Source of the DNA: Streptomyces olindensis
Lineage (GTDB): Bacteria > Actinomycetota > Actinomycetes > Streptomycetales > Streptomycetaceae
NCBI GenBank assembly: GCA_000696115.1
Contig: JJOH01000108.1
Span: forward strand, 88,448 to 152,447
Length of the DNA stretch: 64,000 nucleotides
Direction: 5' to 3'
A model generated the notes under the pieces. It searched no databases. It saw nothing but the letters and a program-made list of their open reading frames with translations, and was not told where the DNA came from. Positions 1 to 8,345 of the stretch are shown here, piece by piece; position 1 is the stretch's first letter, and every line of letters begins with the position of its first letter. Position numbers and translations under genes: made by a program.

Positions 1-685
1 GGGTGGCCTCCGCGACGCCCTCGAGGATCAGGTACGTCTCCTCGAAGGGGTGGTCGTGGGTGCCGATGACCCCGTCGGACGCGTACCGCACCATGAACAT
101 CGTCGAGCCGACCGCGCCCAGGTCGCCGTCGACCATCATCTTCACAGTGATCCCGCTGTAGACCAACAGCGCGGTGCGCATGCTCGCCGTGGCGGCCAGC
201 AGGTCCTGGGACTGCTTGGCGGGGTCCATCTGGTCGGGCTCGAAGTGGCCGAAGGAGCGGGTGCGCGGGTCGCGGACGTCGACGCGGACCGGGTCGCGGG
301 CGGGCAGGCCGGGCACCGCCTGGGTGTCGTACCCGTAGCGGGCCCGTGGGACGGGGGCCAGCATGTCCGCCCAGCGGCCGCCGGCGGCCCCGGCCCCGCG
401 CCAGGCGTGCGGCACCCCGATCGGCAGCAGGCCGTAGTCGCCCTCCTCCAGCAGGTACGCGCCTTCGGGCACGTCGAGGATCACGCCTCCGGCGAGGACA
501 TGGAAGGTCTCCTCGTAGGAGTGGACATGGGCGGGGACGCGGCCGTCGGGCCGTAGGTCGCACAGGCCGAAGCCGGTGTGCACACTGCCGTCGTCCTCGC
601 CGACCAGCGTCCGCCGCCGGTGGCCGTGACGGTCGTAGGGCGACTCGGGCAGGTCGGCGGCGCGTCGTACCAGGTGGTTCGTCAT
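1..685 (-). CDS. Bicupin protein, ureidoglycine aminohydrolase-like (3' end outside window)
   Basis: Last gene of a six-gene minus-strand operon, cut by the window edge after about 228 codons. Two cupin domains are visible: the first near residues 40-100 with PAHVHSYEETFHVLAGG and a later PIGVPHAW, the second beginning near residue 185 and containing THDHPFEETYLILEG. This two-cupin layout and the HxH...E pattern resemble (S)-ureidoglycine aminohydrolase (AllE/UGlyAH) and related metal-binding bicupins. The ATG overlaps the stop of the amidohydrolase gene in an ATGA, so translation is coupled. Its partners are an amidohydrolase and a TPP-dependent E1 rather than allantoin genes, so the substrate is unknown; ring opening or deamination of a nitrogen compound is an inference. 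Confidence 0.8.
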   Translation of the reverse strand, partial: MTNHLVRRAADLPESPYDRHGHRRRTLVGEDDGSVHTGFGLCDLRPDGRVPAHVHSYEETFHVLAGGVILDVPEGAYLLEEGDYGLLPIGVPHAWRGAGAAGGRWADMLAPVPRARYGYDTQAVPGLPARDPVRVDVRDPRTRSFGHFEPDQMDPAKQSQDLLAATASMRTALLVYSGITVKMMVDGDLGAVGSTMFMVRYASDGVIGTHDHPFEETYLILEGVAEAT

Positions 686-2043
686 GCCGTCGCCTTCGCC
701 CTCTTCTCCTCCTTCGCCGCGAGGAGCCGGTCCCGGGACTCCCCGACGAGCCGCAGGGCGCGTGCGGTGTCGGCGAGCAGCCGGCCGTCCCGCTTCCGGA
801 GCACGCCGTCGACGAGCACGGTGTCCACGTTGGCCACGTCGGCGCAGAGGGTCACCGCGGCCGCCGCGTCGTGCACGGGGGCGACGTTCAACGCGGTGGC
901 GTCGATCGCGACGATGTCGGCACGCTTGCCGGGGGTGAGGGAGCCGGTGCGGTCCTCCAGCCCGGCGACGTGGGCGCCGTTGACGGTGGCGATCTCCAGC
1001 ATCTGCCGCGCGGTGAGCATGGTGTCGGGCACCGGCATGTTGGCCTGCCAGCAGTCGGCGTTGACGCGGGCGCGTTCGGCGCCGAAGGCCGCGCGGATCT
1101 GGGTGAACATGTCGCCGGGCACGGTGGTGACGACGTCGGTGCTCAAGGAGGGCCGCAGGCCGTGCTCGATCGCCTGCATCACGGGCGGCCAGCCGTGCCC
1201 CATCTGGAGCTCCACCTGCGGCGCGACCGACACCGTCCCGCCGCTGTCGGCGACCATCCGCCACTCCTCCTCGCTGAGGTAGCAGCAGTGGACATAGGTG
1301 GTGTCCGGGCCGAGGAGGCCCAGGCCGCGCAGCTGCCGGACCATGCCGAAGCGGCCGGCGAGCCGCCCCATGGCGACGTGCACCGTGATGGGGAGGCCGA
1401 GTTCGCGGGCGAGTGCCCACTCCTGTGCGACGACCTCGTCGACGCAGAAGCCGGGTCCGCGGGTGGCGAGGGCCATGGTCAGCAGGCCGTCGTCGGACGC
1501 GAAGTGCGTCGACCGGATCCGCCGCACGTCGTCCGCCGGGATCGCGATCCTGCTCTCGAACCAGTAGTCGGCGAGGGAGGTGTTGGCGCTGCCGTAGGCG
1601 TACTGCGCGCGGATGCCGCTCTCCGCCAGGGCCTGGACCGCGGCGTCCGGGTGTTCGGGGGTGTTGTTGATGTGCGACCAGTCGACGAGCGTGGTGATGC
1701 CGGCGTCGAGGCACTCCAGCGCGCCCGCGAGATTGCCCGCGTGGACGTCCTCCGGGGTGTACAGGGGCGCGAAGGTGTCGAGGATGTCGACGAAGTAGTC
1801 GTCGAGGGTGGCGTCGGGTGCGACGCCCCGGATCGGGGCCTCCCAGGTGTGGCGGTGGGTGTCGACGAAGCCGGGGATCACGATGCGGCCGCTCATGTCG
1901 AGGACCTCGGCGTCGGCGCTGATCTCGGGCTGGACGGCGGCGATCCGGCCGTCCTTGACGAGGACGTCCCCCTGGGGCAGGTCCCCGATGTCGGGGTCCA
2001 TCGAGATCACGTGACCGGAGCGCAGCAGAGTCCTGGTGGTCAT
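682..2043 (-). CDS. Amidohydrolase-superfamily deaminase/hydrolase (TRZ/ATZ type)
   Basis: A 453-residue cytosine-deaminase-like amidohydrolase. The N-terminal beta-sandwich (residues 1-55) leads into GFVDTHRHTWE with the metal-binding HxH at H63/H65, followed by the TIM-barrel; later TVHVA and STDVV segments carry expected metal/catalytic His and Asp residues. Family members remove amino or chloro groups from purines, pyrimidines, guanine derivatives or s-triazines. I place the start at 2043 because GGAGGA lies 6 bases upstream; the longer reading frame at 2058 would begin inside that ribosome-binding site. It follows E1 beta by 42 bases and overlaps the bicupin gene by 4. Substrate not deducible. 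Confidence 0.85.
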   Translation of the reverse strand: MTTRTLLRSGHVISMDPDIGDLPQGDVLVKDGRIAAVQPEISADAEVLDMSGRIVIPGFVDTHRHTWEAPIRGVAPDATLDDYFVDILDTFAPLYTPEDVHAGNLAGALECLDAGITTLVDWSHINNTPEHPDAAVQALAESGIRAQYAYGSANTSLADYWFESRIAIPADDVRRIRSTHFASDDGLLTMALATRGPGFCVDEVVAQEWALARELGLPITVHVAMGRLAGRFGMVRQLRGLGLLGPDTTYVHCCYLSEEEWRMVADSGGTVSVAPQVELQMGHGWPPVMQAIEHGLRPSLSTDVVTTVPGDMFTQIRAAFGAERARVNADCWQANMPVPDTMLTARQMLEIATVNGAHVAGLEDRTGSLTPGKRADIVAIDATALNVAPVHDAAAAVTLCADVANVDTVLVDGVLRKRDGRLLADTARALRLVGESRDRLLAAKEEKRAKATA

Positions 2044-2085
2044 CGCGCTTCCTCCCATGGGGTGTCGGTGCGTGCGGTGGGTGGC

Positions 2086-3066
2086 TCAGTAGGCGGCCAG
2101 TCCCCGGACCGCCGTGACGACCTTGTCGACGGTGGGGATGACCTGTTCCTCCAGCGCGTCGGCGAAGGGCAGCGGGACGCACTCCCCCGCCACCCGCCGC
2201 ACGGGCGCGTCCAGCAGGCCGAAGCCCTCGTCGGCGACGATCGAGACGACGGTGGCGCCCCAGCCGCCCTGGTACGGGTTCTCCTCGACGGTGACGAGCC
2301 GCGAGGTCCTCCGCAGGGAGGCGAGAACGGTCGCGGCGTCCAGCGGGACCAGGCAGCGCAGGTCGACCACCTCCGCCTCGATCCCCTCCCCCGACAGCGC
2401 GTCGGCGGCCTTCAGGGCCAGGGGCACCATCGAGGCCAGGGCGACGAGTGTGACGTCCTCGCCCTCGCGGACGACGGCGGCGCGGCCCAGCTCGACGACG
2501 TGCCCGGGCGGTGGCGGTGCCCCCTTGGCGGCCAGGAGCGCCTTGTGCTCGAAGAAGACCACGGGGTCGTCGCTGCGGATCGCCGCGGCCATCATGCCGA
2601 TGACGTCGGACGGTGTCGCCGGTGCGGCGATCTTCAGGCCCGGCACGGTCAGCGCCCAGTTCTCGGTGGCCTGGGAGTGCTGGGCGCCGAAGCCGAGTCC
2701 GCCGCCGTTGGCGGTGCGCACGACGAGCGGCACGGTCACCTGGCCGCCGGTCATGTAGCGGACCTTGGGGATCTCGTTGGCGAGGTAGTCCCAGCAGCAG
2801 GCCAGGAAGTCGGAGAACATGATCTCCGCTACGGGCCGCGTCCCGGTCATCGCGGCGCCCATCGCCGCACCCACGATGGCCTGTTCGGATATGGGCGTGT
2901 CCCACACCCGCTCGGGCCCGAACTCCTTCAGCAGCCCCGTGGTCGTCTTGAACACCCCGCCGGCCGCGCCGATGTCCTCCCCGAGGCACACCACCGACGC
3001 GTCCCGGCGCATCTCGCGCGCGATGCCCTCGGCGACCGCCTCCCGGTAGGTGATCAGGTCCGCCAT
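2086..3066 (-). CDS. 2-oxoacid dehydrogenase E1 component, beta subunit
   Basis: A 326-residue transketolase-like beta subunit of the pyruvate/acetoin/branched-chain E1 family. It starts MADLITYREAVAEGIAREM and keeps the family's CLGEDIGAAGGVF segment, the WDTPISEQAIVGAAMG segment and the C-terminal transketolase domain with VTVEENPYQGGWGA. It forms a heterotetramer with the alpha subunit encoded just upstream and would decarboxylate a 2-oxoacid or cleave acetoin with thiamine diphosphate. Its start lies 13 bases inside the alpha-subunit gene, so the two are translationally coupled. No E2 or E3 gene occurs in the window, so acceptor and acyl carrier are open. Confidence 0.9.
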   Translation of the reverse strand: MADLITYREAVAEGIAREMRRDASVVCLGEDIGAAGGVFKTTTGLLKEFGPERVWDTPISEQAIVGAAMGAAMTGTRPVAEIMFSDFLACCWDYLANEIPKVRYMTGGQVTVPLVVRTANGGGLGFGAQHSQATENWALTVPGLKIAAPATPSDVIGMMAAAIRSDDPVVFFEHKALLAAKGAPPPPGHVVELGRAAVVREGEDVTLVALASMVPLALKAADALSGEGIEAEVVDLRCLVPLDAATVLASLRRTSRLVTVEENPYQGGWGATVVSIVADEGFGLLDAPVRRVAGECVPLPFADALEEQVIPTVDKVVTAVRGLAAY

Positions 3067-4031
3067 GCGGCACCTCCGTCCGCCCACACGTCGGTCAGCG
3101 CCTCCCGCGGATCGGGGTCCGGTGCGGCCCTGGCCGCCTCGACGGCCCGCTCCACGAGCGCCCGGGCCCGCTCGTCGGCCGCGGCGACCGTCTCCTCCCC
3201 GACCCCCAGCTCGGCGAGCCGCCCCCGGGCGAGGTCCAGCGGGTCGTGCTTCAGCCACCGTTCGACCTCCTCGGCCGGGCGGTAGGCCGCCGGGTCGGCG
3301 CGGCTGTGCCCGAAGTGGCGGTAGGTCTCGGCCACCAGCACGGCGGGCCCGTCTCCGGCCCGGGCCCGGCGCGCCAGCCGCCCCACCGCCTCCTCGACGG
3401 CCTCCACGTCGTTGCCGTCGACGACCTCGCCCGGGATGCCGTGGGCGGGTGCCCGGTCGGCGGCGGGCCGGGGCACGGACGTGACGTCGGCGATCGGCGT
3501 GTACTCCATGTACAGGTTGTTCTCGCACACGAACAGCACGGGCAGCCGCCAGACGGCGGCCAGGTTGAGCGACTCGTGGAAGGCGCCGATGTTGGTGGCG
3601 CCGTCGCCGAAGAAGGCGACCGCGAGCTGCTGGGTGCCGCGCAGCCGGGCCGACCACGCGGCGCCGACCGCCATCGGCAGGTGGGAGCCGACGATGGCGT
3701 ACGAGCCGAGCATGCCGGTGGCCGCCTTGGTCAGGTGCATGGAGCCGCCCTTGGCCCGGCACAGCCCGGTCGCCCGGCTCATCAGCTCGGCGAGGCACTC
3801 CTCGGGGGTGGCGCCCCGGGCGAGGGCATGGTGGTGGCCCCTATAGGTGGCGAACACATAGTCGTCCGGGCGCAGGGCGGCGCTCGCCCCCACGGCGATC
3901 GCCTCCTGCCCGGCGGCGAGATGGGTGGTGCCCTTGACGAGCCCCTGGAGGAACAGGTCGTGGGCGGCCTTCTCCGTGCGGCGGATGACGGCCATCCGCT
4001 CGTAGCAGGTGAGGAGTCCGGCCGCTTCCAT
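3054..4031 (-). CDS. 2-oxoacid dehydrogenase E1 component, alpha subunit
   Basis: A 325-residue thiamine-diphosphate-binding alpha subunit. The TPP motif is at residues 142-147 (GDGATN), followed by IGAFHESLNLAAVW and ENNLYMEYT, and the phosphorylation-loop-like YRHFGHSRADPAAYR lies further on. This signature is closest to acetoin dehydrogenase / pyruvate dehydrogenase alpha chains (AcoA/PdhA). The ATG overlaps the stop of the M24 gene by one base (TGATG). Placed between an M24 hydrolase and an amidohydrolase, it probably handles a 2-oxoacid released from a nitrogen compound; that is inference. Confidence 0.9.
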   Translation of the reverse strand: MEAAGLLTCYERMAVIRRTEKAAHDLFLQGLVKGTTHLAAGQEAIAVGASAALRPDDYVFATYRGHHHALARGATPEECLAELMSRATGLCRAKGGSMHLTKAATGMLGSYAIVGSHLPMAVGAAWSARLRGTQQLAVAFFGDGATNIGAFHESLNLAAVWRLPVLFVCENNLYMEYTPIADVTSVPRPAADRAPAHGIPGEVVDGNDVEAVEEAVGRLARRARAGDGPAVLVAETYRHFGHSRADPAAYRPAEEVERWLKHDPLDLARGRLAELGVGEETVAAADERARALVERAVEAARAAPDPDPREALTDVWADGGAAWRT

Positions 4032-5368
4032 CAGCCCGCTCCGTCGCCACGCGCGGTGTTGAGGTGGGACTGCGCCTCGCGCCGGGTGTTCAGCTCGCCG
4101 CCGACCGTCCAGTACTTGCGGCCCGCCACCAGCAGTTCCTCCGCAGGGAACTTGGTGATGACCTCGCAGCCGTCGGCGGTGACGACCAGTTCCTCCTCGA
4201 TGCGGGCGGCGGACCAGCCGTCGGCGGCCGGCCAGTACGTCTCCAGGGCGAACACCATGCCCTCCTCGAGGACTTCGGGGTGGTCGAGGGAGACCAGGCG
4301 GCTGAAGATGGGCTTCTCCCAGATCGACAGGCCGACGCCATGGCCGTACTGGAGGGCGAAGGCGGCGGTCTCGTCGGCGAAGCCGAACTCCTCGGCCCGC
4401 GGCCACACCCGGACGACGTCGGCGGTGGTCGCCCCCGGCCGGACGAGCGCGATGGCCTCGTCCATGTACTCCCGGCAGCGCACGTAGGCGTCGCGCTGCG
4501 CCCGGGAGGCGCTGCCCACGGCGAACGTGCGGTAGTAGCAGGTGCGGTAGCCGAGGTGGCTGTGCAGGATGTCGAAGAAGGCGGGGTCGCCGGGGCGGAC
4601 CAGACGGTCGCTGTAGACGTGCGGATGCGGTGAACAGCGCTCGCCCGAAATGGCGTTGACGCCCTCCACGTACTCGCTGCCGAGGTCGTACAGCACCTTG
4701 CTGACGACCCCGACGCACTCGTTCTCGCGGACGCCCGGGCGCAGGTACCCGTACAGCTCCTCGTAGGCCGCGTCGACCATCGCGCAGGCCTGGGTGAGCA
4801 GGGCGATCTCGTCGCCGGTCTTGATGCGGCGGGCCTCCAGGAAGACCTGCTGCCCGTCGACGACGTCGATGCCCTCGGCGCGCAGCGCGGCGAGGACGGG
4901 CATCTCGGCGACGTCCACGCCGAGCGGTTCGCCGGCCAGCCCGTGGTCGCGCAGCTCGGTGGCGATCTTGGCGGCGACGTCCTCAGCGATGCCCGCGTCC
5001 GGGTGGAAGGCGCCGCGCAGGGTGGAGATGCCGGCGCGGGCGCCGGTGGGCGGGCCGCCCTTGCCGTCGCTGTGGTCGAGCCACGGGTTGTACAGCTGGT
5101 GGTGGCGGGCGGCGGAGCCGAAGTCCCAGACGACCGGTTCGCCGTCGCGCACCAGCAGGGCGAAGCGGATCAGCTTGTCCATGGCCCAGGTGCCGATGTG
5201 GGTGGCCGTCATGTAGCGGATGTTGGCGAAGTCGAAGCTGAGCACCGCGCCCAGGGCGGAGCGGTTCAGCGACTCGTGCAGCCGGGCCAGCCGCTGTCCG
5301 CGCAGCCGGTCCAGGTCGATGCGCTCTTCCCAGTCGACGGCGTTGGGTCCGTATGTGTGGATCGCCAT
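4031..5368 (-). CDS. M24 family creatinase/Xaa-Pro peptidase-like protein
   Basis: A 445-residue pita-bread-fold protein: creatinase-type N-domain (residues ~15-175) and M24 catalytic domain (~185-425). H343 (YGHGVGLS), E376 (ALETYWP) and the E390s (RIEEELVV) match active-site residues. D266 (FFDILH) matches the first metal Asp, but the second (normally GYxxDxxRTF) reads GYRTCYYRTF, so Cys277 replaces Asp. Loss of a metal ligand points to a metal-independent C-N hydrolase in the manner of creatinase, or an ectoine-hydrolase-like enzyme, rather than a dipeptidase. ATG 5368 is preferred (GGGGGTGG upstream); GTG 5383 is the alternative. First enzyme gene after the regulator. Confidence 0.82.
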   Translation of the reverse strand: MAIHTYGPNAVDWEERIDLDRLRGQRLARLHESLNRSALGAVLSFDFANIRYMTATHIGTWAMDKLIRFALLVRDGEPVVWDFGSAARHHQLYNPWLDHSDGKGGPPTGARAGISTLRGAFHPDAGIAEDVAAKIATELRDHGLAGEPLGVDVAEMPVLAALRAEGIDVVDGQQVFLEARRIKTGDEIALLTQACAMVDAAYEELYGYLRPGVRENECVGVVSKVLYDLGSEYVEGVNAISGERCSPHPHVYSDRLVRPGDPAFFDILHSHLGYRTCYYRTFAVGSASRAQRDAYVRCREYMDEAIALVRPGATTADVVRVWPRAEEFGFADETAAFALQYGHGVGLSIWEKPIFSRLVSLDHPEVLEEGMVFALETYWPAADGWSAARIEEELVVTADGCEVITKFPAEELLVAGRKYWTVGGELNTRREAQSHLNTARGDGAG

Positions 5369-5420
5369 GGCGACCACCCCCACTTCGGAGTGAACGCCCG
5401 GGTGGCAGGAGTGTCAAGTG

Positions 5421-6062
5421 TCACTGAACGTCGCCGGACACGAACCAGACGCCCACAGCGGGTACCTCTCCATCGTTGCGGTAGCGGTGGGGGGTCGTCG
5501 ACTCGAAGCAGACGGAGTCGCCCGGGCGGACCGGGTACTCGTCGAAGCCGAGCGTGAGGATCAGTTCGCCGGAGATCAGGTAGCCGTACTCGGTGCCCGG
5601 GTGCCGCATCAGCGCGCCGGAGCCGGAGGAGGCGCCGCCGGGCCGGTAGGTCACCAGCAGGAAGTCGACGTCCGTGCCCGGCACCCGTCCGAGCCGTTCC
5701 CACACGACGCCCGAGTCCAGCTCCAGCGTCTCGCGCTCACCGGCCGTAACCAGCGGCCCGATCCGGCGGCCCGGGTCGGCGGCGAGGGCGGCCGGGGCGT
5801 GCGGGACGGTGCCGCGCACCGCCGGGAGCGCCGTCGCCCCGGGTCCCTCGCGGGCGTCGAAGAGGGACTCGACGGAGATGCCCAGGGCCGTGGTGATCGC
5901 GTACAGGGTGCTGACGGACGGCTGGCTCTTGCCGGTCTCGATCTGCGACACGAGGCTCGCCGACACGCCGACCTCCCGGGCGAGCGCGCGCAGACTCGTG
6001 CCGCGCTCCAGGCGGGCCTGCCGGATGCGCGCACCGACGGGCGGCACGACGGCCGGGGACAC
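5421..6062 (-). CDS. XRE-family regulator with C-terminal cupin
   Basis: A 213-residue transcription factor: helix-turn-helix at residues ~10-65 (RQARLERGTSLRALAREVGV then SLVSQIETGKSQPSVSTLYAI) and a cupin sensor at ~135-210 ending in HPGTEYGYLISGELILTLG and PGDSVCFESTTPHRY. Such regulators usually bind a small ligand through the cupin and control the adjacent catabolic operon. It starts at GTG with GAGAGGAG upstream, and is the first gene of the operon, 52 bases before the M24 gene. A perfect inverted repeat lies 37 bases upstream of its start, a likely autoregulatory operator. Confidence 0.88.
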   Translation of the reverse strand: MSPAVVPPVGARIRQARLERGTSLRALAREVGVSASLVSQIETGKSQPSVSTLYAITTALGISVESLFDAREGPGATALPAVRGTVPHAPAALAADPGRRIGPLVTAGERETLELDSGVVWERLGRVPGTDVDFLLVTYRPGGASSGSGALMRHPGTEYGYLISGELILTLGFDEYPVRPGDSVCFESTTPHRYRNDGEVPAVGVWFVSGDVQ

Positions 6063-6098
6063 GGGCGGCTCCTCTCTCCATGCGCGCGGGGCGCGGCA

Positions 6099-6117
6099 TG
6101 TTCAGCTTCATTGAACA
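6099..6117 (-). promoter_or_regulatory. Candidate operator TGTTCA-N7-TGAACA
   Basis: A perfect 6-bp inverted repeat with a 7-base spacer sits just upstream of the XRE-cupin gene and its five enzyme genes. Its symmetry and distance from the start codon fit a binding site for that regulator. Related half-sites (TGAACG) recur at 5391 and 5425, around the regulator stop and the M24 start. Binding is inferred. Confidence 0.5.
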
Positions 6118-6160
6118 GCTCGCGCGGTGTGCCACGCCAGGGAGGCTCCCGGGATCCGCT

Positions 6161-7324
6161 TCAGCCGCCGCCCGCCGGGAAGGTCGCGGTCACCTGCCAC
6201 CCCGCTCCCGCCCGGGGCCCGGCCCGCAGATCCCCGCCCAGCGCCGTGACCCGCTCCGTCAGCCCGACGAGCCCGAAGCCACCTCCGTGGGCGGCCTCGG
6301 GCAGTTGGGTGCCGCCGTGGCCGTCGTCCGCCACCGTGACCTCCAGCCGGTCACCGGTCCGGGCCAGGCGGACGGTGACCTCCGTGGCGTCGGCCGCGTG
6401 CCGCCGTACGTTGGTCAGCGCCTCCTGCACGACCCGGAAGGCCGCCGCCTGCACCTCGTGCGGCAGGTCGTCGGAGACGGCCGGGTCGCGGTGCAGGACG
6501 GACTTCTGGCCCGGGCTCGCGAAGCCGTCGACCAGGTCGGCGATGCCGGCCAGGTCGCCGACGGGACGGCGGTCGGCTGCCTCCGGGCCCGTGTCGCGCA
6601 GCACGCCCACGGTGCGCCGCATGGACGCCAGCGCCTCGGTCGCCGCGCGTTCGATGCCGGCCAGGACGGGGTCGAGGTCCTGCGGCTGCCGGGCCGCCAT
6701 CATGCGGGCCATCTGGGTCTGCACGAGGATCCCGGTGACGTGGTGGGCGACGAAGTCGTGCAGGTCGGCGGCGATGGCGACGCGTTCCGCGCGGCGCGTG
6801 TCGACGACCGCGACGGTGCGCCGGTAGTCCAGGGAGCGCAGGTATCCGGCGAGCCCGGCGACGAGCCCGGCCAGGACCAGGCCGATCACGACGGACGGCA
6901 GCGCGTCCTCCAGCGGCGACCGGAGGTACCGCACCGGCAGCAGGAGCAGGGCCACCGCGTCGAGCACACCGCACGGCAGCGCCCAGGGCGACGGGCAGTG
7001 GCGTACGGCGATGAACAGCAGGCTGAGCAGGATCAGCACCTCGCCCGGACCGAACGGCACCTCCGTGCGCCCGGCCAGCAGCACGCCCGTCGTGAAGAGC
7101 AGGGAGGCCGCGGCGGGCACGGCGGTGCGCAACTGCGGGGTGAGCCACCGGGGCCTGCGGTCGGCCGGCCACAGCACGGCGGCGAGCCCGGCGAGCAGTA
7201 CCGCCGTCGGCGGCCAGAGGCTGTGCCCGAACCCGCCGTGGATCACCAGGTCGTACGCGGAGGCCGCCACCAGGAAGCCGACGGCGAAGCCCCGCAGGCA
7301 CCCCCGGGGAGAGGTCGATCTCAT
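6161..7324 (-). CDS. Sensor histidine kinase, NarL/DesK type
   Basis: A 387-residue membrane sensor kinase. Several hydrophobic segments fill residues ~10-160. The HisKA_3 dimerisation domain carries the phospho-acceptor in AADLHDFVAHHVTGIL (H189), and the HATPase_c domain has the N-box EALTNVRRHA plus G-boxes DDGHGG and GGGFGLVGLTERV. Signals probably come through or near the membrane because no large extracellular loop is seen. It diverges from the response-regulator gene at 7506 over 181 bases, an unusual orientation for a two-component pair but common in Streptomyces. The start at 7324 is weakly supported by a Shine-Dalgarno sequence. Confidence 0.88.
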   Translation of the reverse strand: MRSTSPRGCLRGFAVGFLVAASAYDLVIHGGFGHSLWPPTAVLLAGLAAVLWPADRRPRWLTPQLRTAVPAAASLLFTTGVLLAGRTEVPFGPGEVLILLSLLFIAVRHCPSPWALPCGVLDAVALLLLPVRYLRSPLEDALPSVVIGLVLAGLVAGLAGYLRSLDYRRTVAVVDTRRAERVAIAADLHDFVAHHVTGILVQTQMARMMAARQPQDLDPVLAGIERAATEALASMRRTVGVLRDTGPEAADRRPVGDLAGIADLVDGFASPGQKSVLHRDPAVSDDLPHEVQAAAFRVVQEALTNVRRHAADATEVTVRLARTGDRLEVTVADDGHGGTQLPEAAHGGGFGLVGLTERVTALGGDLRAGPRAGAGWQVTATFPAGGG

Positions 7325-7505
7325 GCCGCTCACGGTAGGCGAGGACCACGGGCGCGGAGATCGCCCGATCGGCCGAGGGCCTGGTCCGCAGGGTGTGGCC
7401 GTTCGGCCGAGGCGCGTGTCCGGATCCGCGGGCGAGGGGGTGGAGGCACATCCCTCGCCCTCCGTCACCTGGATGCCCGAGCGGTGACCAAGGCATGATC
7501 GACCC

Positions 7506-8234
7506 ATGACGACCCCAGAACCGGCCACCGCCGGCCGCTCCGGCGCTCCCATCCGGGTGCTCATCGCGGACGACCAGGACATGGTCCGCACCGGGTTCCG
7601 GTTCTTCCTCGACGCCCAGCCGGACATCACCGTGGTCGCCGAGGCCCGCAACGGCGAGGAGGCCGTGGCGCTGGCCCGCCGCGAACGCCCGGACGTGTGC
7701 CTGCTGGACATCCGGATGCCGAAGCTGGACGGTCTGGAGGCGACCCGGCTGCTGGCCGGGCCCCAGGTCGCCGACCCCATGCGGGTGGTCGTGGTGACCA
7801 CCTTCGACCTCGACGAGTACGTGTACGGCGCGCTGCGCGGCGGCGCCTGCGGCTTCCTGCTCAAGGACTCCGGGCCGACCCTCCTCGCGGAGGCCGTGCG
7901 CGCCGCCGCCGCGGGCGACTCGCTGGTCTCCCCGTCGGTCACGGTCCGCCTGCTCAAGCACGTCACGGCGGCGACGCCCGCCGACAGCGCGCCCCGGACG
8001 GCGTCCCCGGCCCCCTCGGCGCCGCTCCGGGAGCCGCTGACCGAGCGCGAGCTGGACGTGGTCCGGCTGGTCGCCCTCGGCCGCACCAACGCCGAGATCG
8101 CGGCGGAACTGTACGTCTCGCTCTCCACGGTCAAGACGCACCTGTCCAGCGTCCAGGTCAAGCTGGCCGCCCGGAACCGCGTCGAGATCGCGGCCTGGGC
8201 CTGGCAGAACGGGCACGCCCGGACCGACGCGTGA
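7506..8234 (+). CDS. NarL/LuxR-family response regulator
   Basis: A 242-residue two-component regulator. The receiver domain starts IRVLIADDQDMVRTG, with the acidic pair at D22/D23 and the phospho-acceptor at D68 (CLLDIRMPKLDG). The C-terminal LuxR-type helix-turn-helix spans ~178-240 with LTERELDVVRLVALGRTNAE and LYVSLSTVKTHLSSVQVKL. A Pro/Ala/Ser-rich linker separates the domains. It is the cognate partner of the divergent kinase. There is no good Shine-Dalgarno; CATGAT at 7494-7499 could be a -10 element giving a leaderless mRNA. A hairpin follows the stop. Confidence 0.9.
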   Translation: MTTPEPATAGRSGAPIRVLIADDQDMVRTGFRFFLDAQPDITVVAEARNGEEAVALARRERPDVCLLDIRMPKLDGLEATRLLAGPQVADPMRVVVVTTFDLDEYVYGALRGGACGFLLKDSGPTLLAEAVRAAAAGDSLVSPSVTVRLLKHVTAATPADSAPRTASPAPSAPLREPLTERELDVVRLVALGRTNAEIAAELYVSLSTVKTHLSSVQVKLAARNRVEIAAWAWQNGHARTDA

Positions 8235-8241
8235 GGCGTCC

Positions 8242-8258
8242 GCGCCCCGGCGGGGCGC
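8242..8258 (+). terminator. GC hairpin after the response regulator
   Basis: GCGCCCC and GGGGCGC form a 7-bp stem around a 3-base loop, 8 bases after the response-regulator stop. There is no clear T-run, as usual for Streptomyces. Confidence 0.5.
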
Positions 8259-8345
8259 TCACCCGAACAGTCCGGCGCCGGTGGTGGGCCGCCGGCACCG
8301 GTGGTGCGCTGAGGACACGCGTCATGTCCCCAGGAGGCATTCCCG

